Assembly (NCBI GenBank): GCA_002700095.1
Contig: PACL01000017.1
Coordinates: forward strand, 1 to 64,000
Reading direction: 5' to 3'
DNA length: 64,000 bases
From: Fulvimarina sp.
GTDB lineage: Bacteria > Pseudomonadota > Alphaproteobacteria > Rhizobiales > Rhizobiaceae
The translations under genes and the position numbers were made by a program. Positions 63,296 to 64,000 of the stretch are shown piece by piece; the stretch's first letter is position 1; each line of letters opens with the position of its first letter. Below the pieces are notes generated by a model, which did not search any database, was not told the DNA's origin, and saw only the letters and a list, made by a program, of their open reading frames with translations.

Positions 63296-64000
63296 TCGCC
63301 TCGCAGGACCCGGCTCCGGCGACGCGGCTCGCCCTCGTCGCGCTGCTTCTGGCCGCGGCGGGCGTCGCCGCGTCGGCTGCCGGCTGGGATCCGCGCGTCA
63401 CCCTCGACGTCGTGCGGCTGGGTCTGTTCGATCCGCCGGAGGACGTCTTCGCGGCGGTGATGTTCCACTATGCGACGTTGCCGCGGATCGTCGTGTCGCT
63501 GGTTGCCGGCGCCTCGCTCGGCCTCGCCGGCGCGGCGATGCAGGCGGTGCTGCGCAATCCGCTGGCCTCGCCGACCACCCTCGGCGTCTCGGCGGGGGCG
63601 CAGTTCGCGCTGGCGCTGGCGGCGCTCGCCGGCCCGGCTGCGACCGTCCTGCCGCGCGAGGCCTGGAGCCTTTGCGGGGCGCTCGCCGCCACCGGCCTCG
63701 TCTATCTGATCGGCCGGCGCACCGGCTTCGAGCCGGCCCGGCTGGCGCTCGCCGGCATGGCGATCACGCTCTTCCTGTCGGCGGCCTCCGCTGCGCTCAT
63801 CCTGTTCAACGAGCAGCAGCTCGCCTTCCTCTTCCTCTGGGGCTCCGGCCATCTCGCCCAGTCGGACTGGACCAGCGCGACGATCCTCATCGCCGCCTTC
63901 GTCGCCGCCCTCGCGGCGCTCATCGCAGCCTCGCGGGCGATCGGCCTCCTGGCCGTCGGCGACCAGCTCGCCGCCAGCGTCGGCCTCAAGACCGAGACGG
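63292..64000 (+). CDS. FecCD-family permease (FhuB-like), N-terminal part, cut by the window end
   Basis: An open frame of 236 codons running off the window edge encodes helices and FecCD motifs: LPRIVVSLVAGASLGLAGAA, LRNPLASPTTLGVSAGAQ, FLFLWGSGHLAQSDW and GDQLAASVGLKTET. The first membrane segment (TRLALVALLLAAAGVAASAA) starts 12 codons into the frame, but no ATG, GTG or TTG precedes it in frame. The only candidate is CTG at 63292, overlapping the upstream stop (CTGA). In FhuB two such halves are fused; that cannot be judged here. It would form the inner-membrane channel for the siderophore. Confidence 0.85.
   Translation, partial: MIASQDPAPATRLALVALLLAAAGVAASAAGWDPRVTLDVVRLGLFDPPEDVFAAVMFHYATLPRIVVSLVAGASLGLAGAAMQAVLRNPLASPTTLGVSAGAQFALALAALAGPAATVLPREAWSLCGALAATGLVYLIGRRTGFEPARLALAGMAITLFLSAASAALILFNEQQLAFLFLWGSGHLAQSDWTSATILIAAFVAALAALIAASRAIGLLAVGDQLAASVGLKTET

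Overview
The window is GC-rich DNA with tightly packed, often overlapping genes. It looks like a free-living alphaproteobacterium of the Hyphomicrobiales (Rhizobiales). The evidence is a PuuD-type urate hydroxylase, thuA/thuB, a DUF1217 gene behind a TTAA-N7-TTAA (CtrA-type) site, a phaA/phaB/phaR locus, a short 4.5S SRP RNA, and an intergenic palindrome of a type common in rhizobial genomes. Genus cannot be fixed from the sequence; an Aurantimonadaceae- or Rhizobiaceae-like organism is a guess. No prophage, transposase, tRNA, rRNA or CRISPR array was seen.

Layout. 1-2.4 kb: purine catabolism (3' end of puuD, then guaD). 2.6-10.3 kb: alpha-glucan cluster glgE, treS-maltokinase fusion, glgB. 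10.4-11.7 kb: a membrane diguanylate cyclase. 11.8-25 kb: a mixed block holding a transglutaminase, a circularly permuted ATP-grasp/alpha-E fusion, a NavAb-like sodium channel, an iron-type ABC transporter, small toxin-antitoxin-type genes (ParD-like, BrnT/BrnA, an orphan CopG-type antitoxin), a giant transglutaminase/DUF2126 protein and a zinc metallopeptidase. 25.6-34 kb: treZ, malQ, treY, thuA, thuB. 34.2-37.2 kb: a seven-repeat DUF1217 protein and a small secreted PepSY-like protein. 37.4-41.3 kb: polyhydroxybutyrate locus with a patatin-like hydrolase between phaB and phaA, and divergent phaR. 41.3-46.4 kb: nudC, a HIT protein, the SRP RNA, a small membrane protein, AMP nucleosidase and a membrane-anchored EEP phosphohydrolase. 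46.7-52.4 kb: a ytfQRT-yjfF-type sugar ABC operon ending in its own GntR regulator. 52.7-57.7 kb: a TRAP transporter/uxuA operon with a divergent GntR gene. 57.8-58.9 kb: a second diguanylate cyclase. 59.3-64 kb: a siderophore operon in fhuA-C-D-B order, cut by the window edge.

How the genes work together. Two glucan/trehalose clusters give a complete set for interconverting maltose, maltose-1-phosphate, alpha-1,4-glucan and trehalose (TreS-Mak, GlgE, GlgB, MalQ, TreY, TreZ), with ThuA/ThuB as the trehalose oxidation exit. Between them sit the parts of a predicted ATP-grasp/alpha-E/transglutaminase peptide-bond-forming system with no established biological product; this is the least understood system in the window. 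The sugar ABC and TRAP/uxuA units are convergent and each has an FCD-type GntR regulator; between them lies a 254-bp compound palindrome with near-perfect arms. Assignments rest on reading conserved motifs and gene context; no database search was possible.
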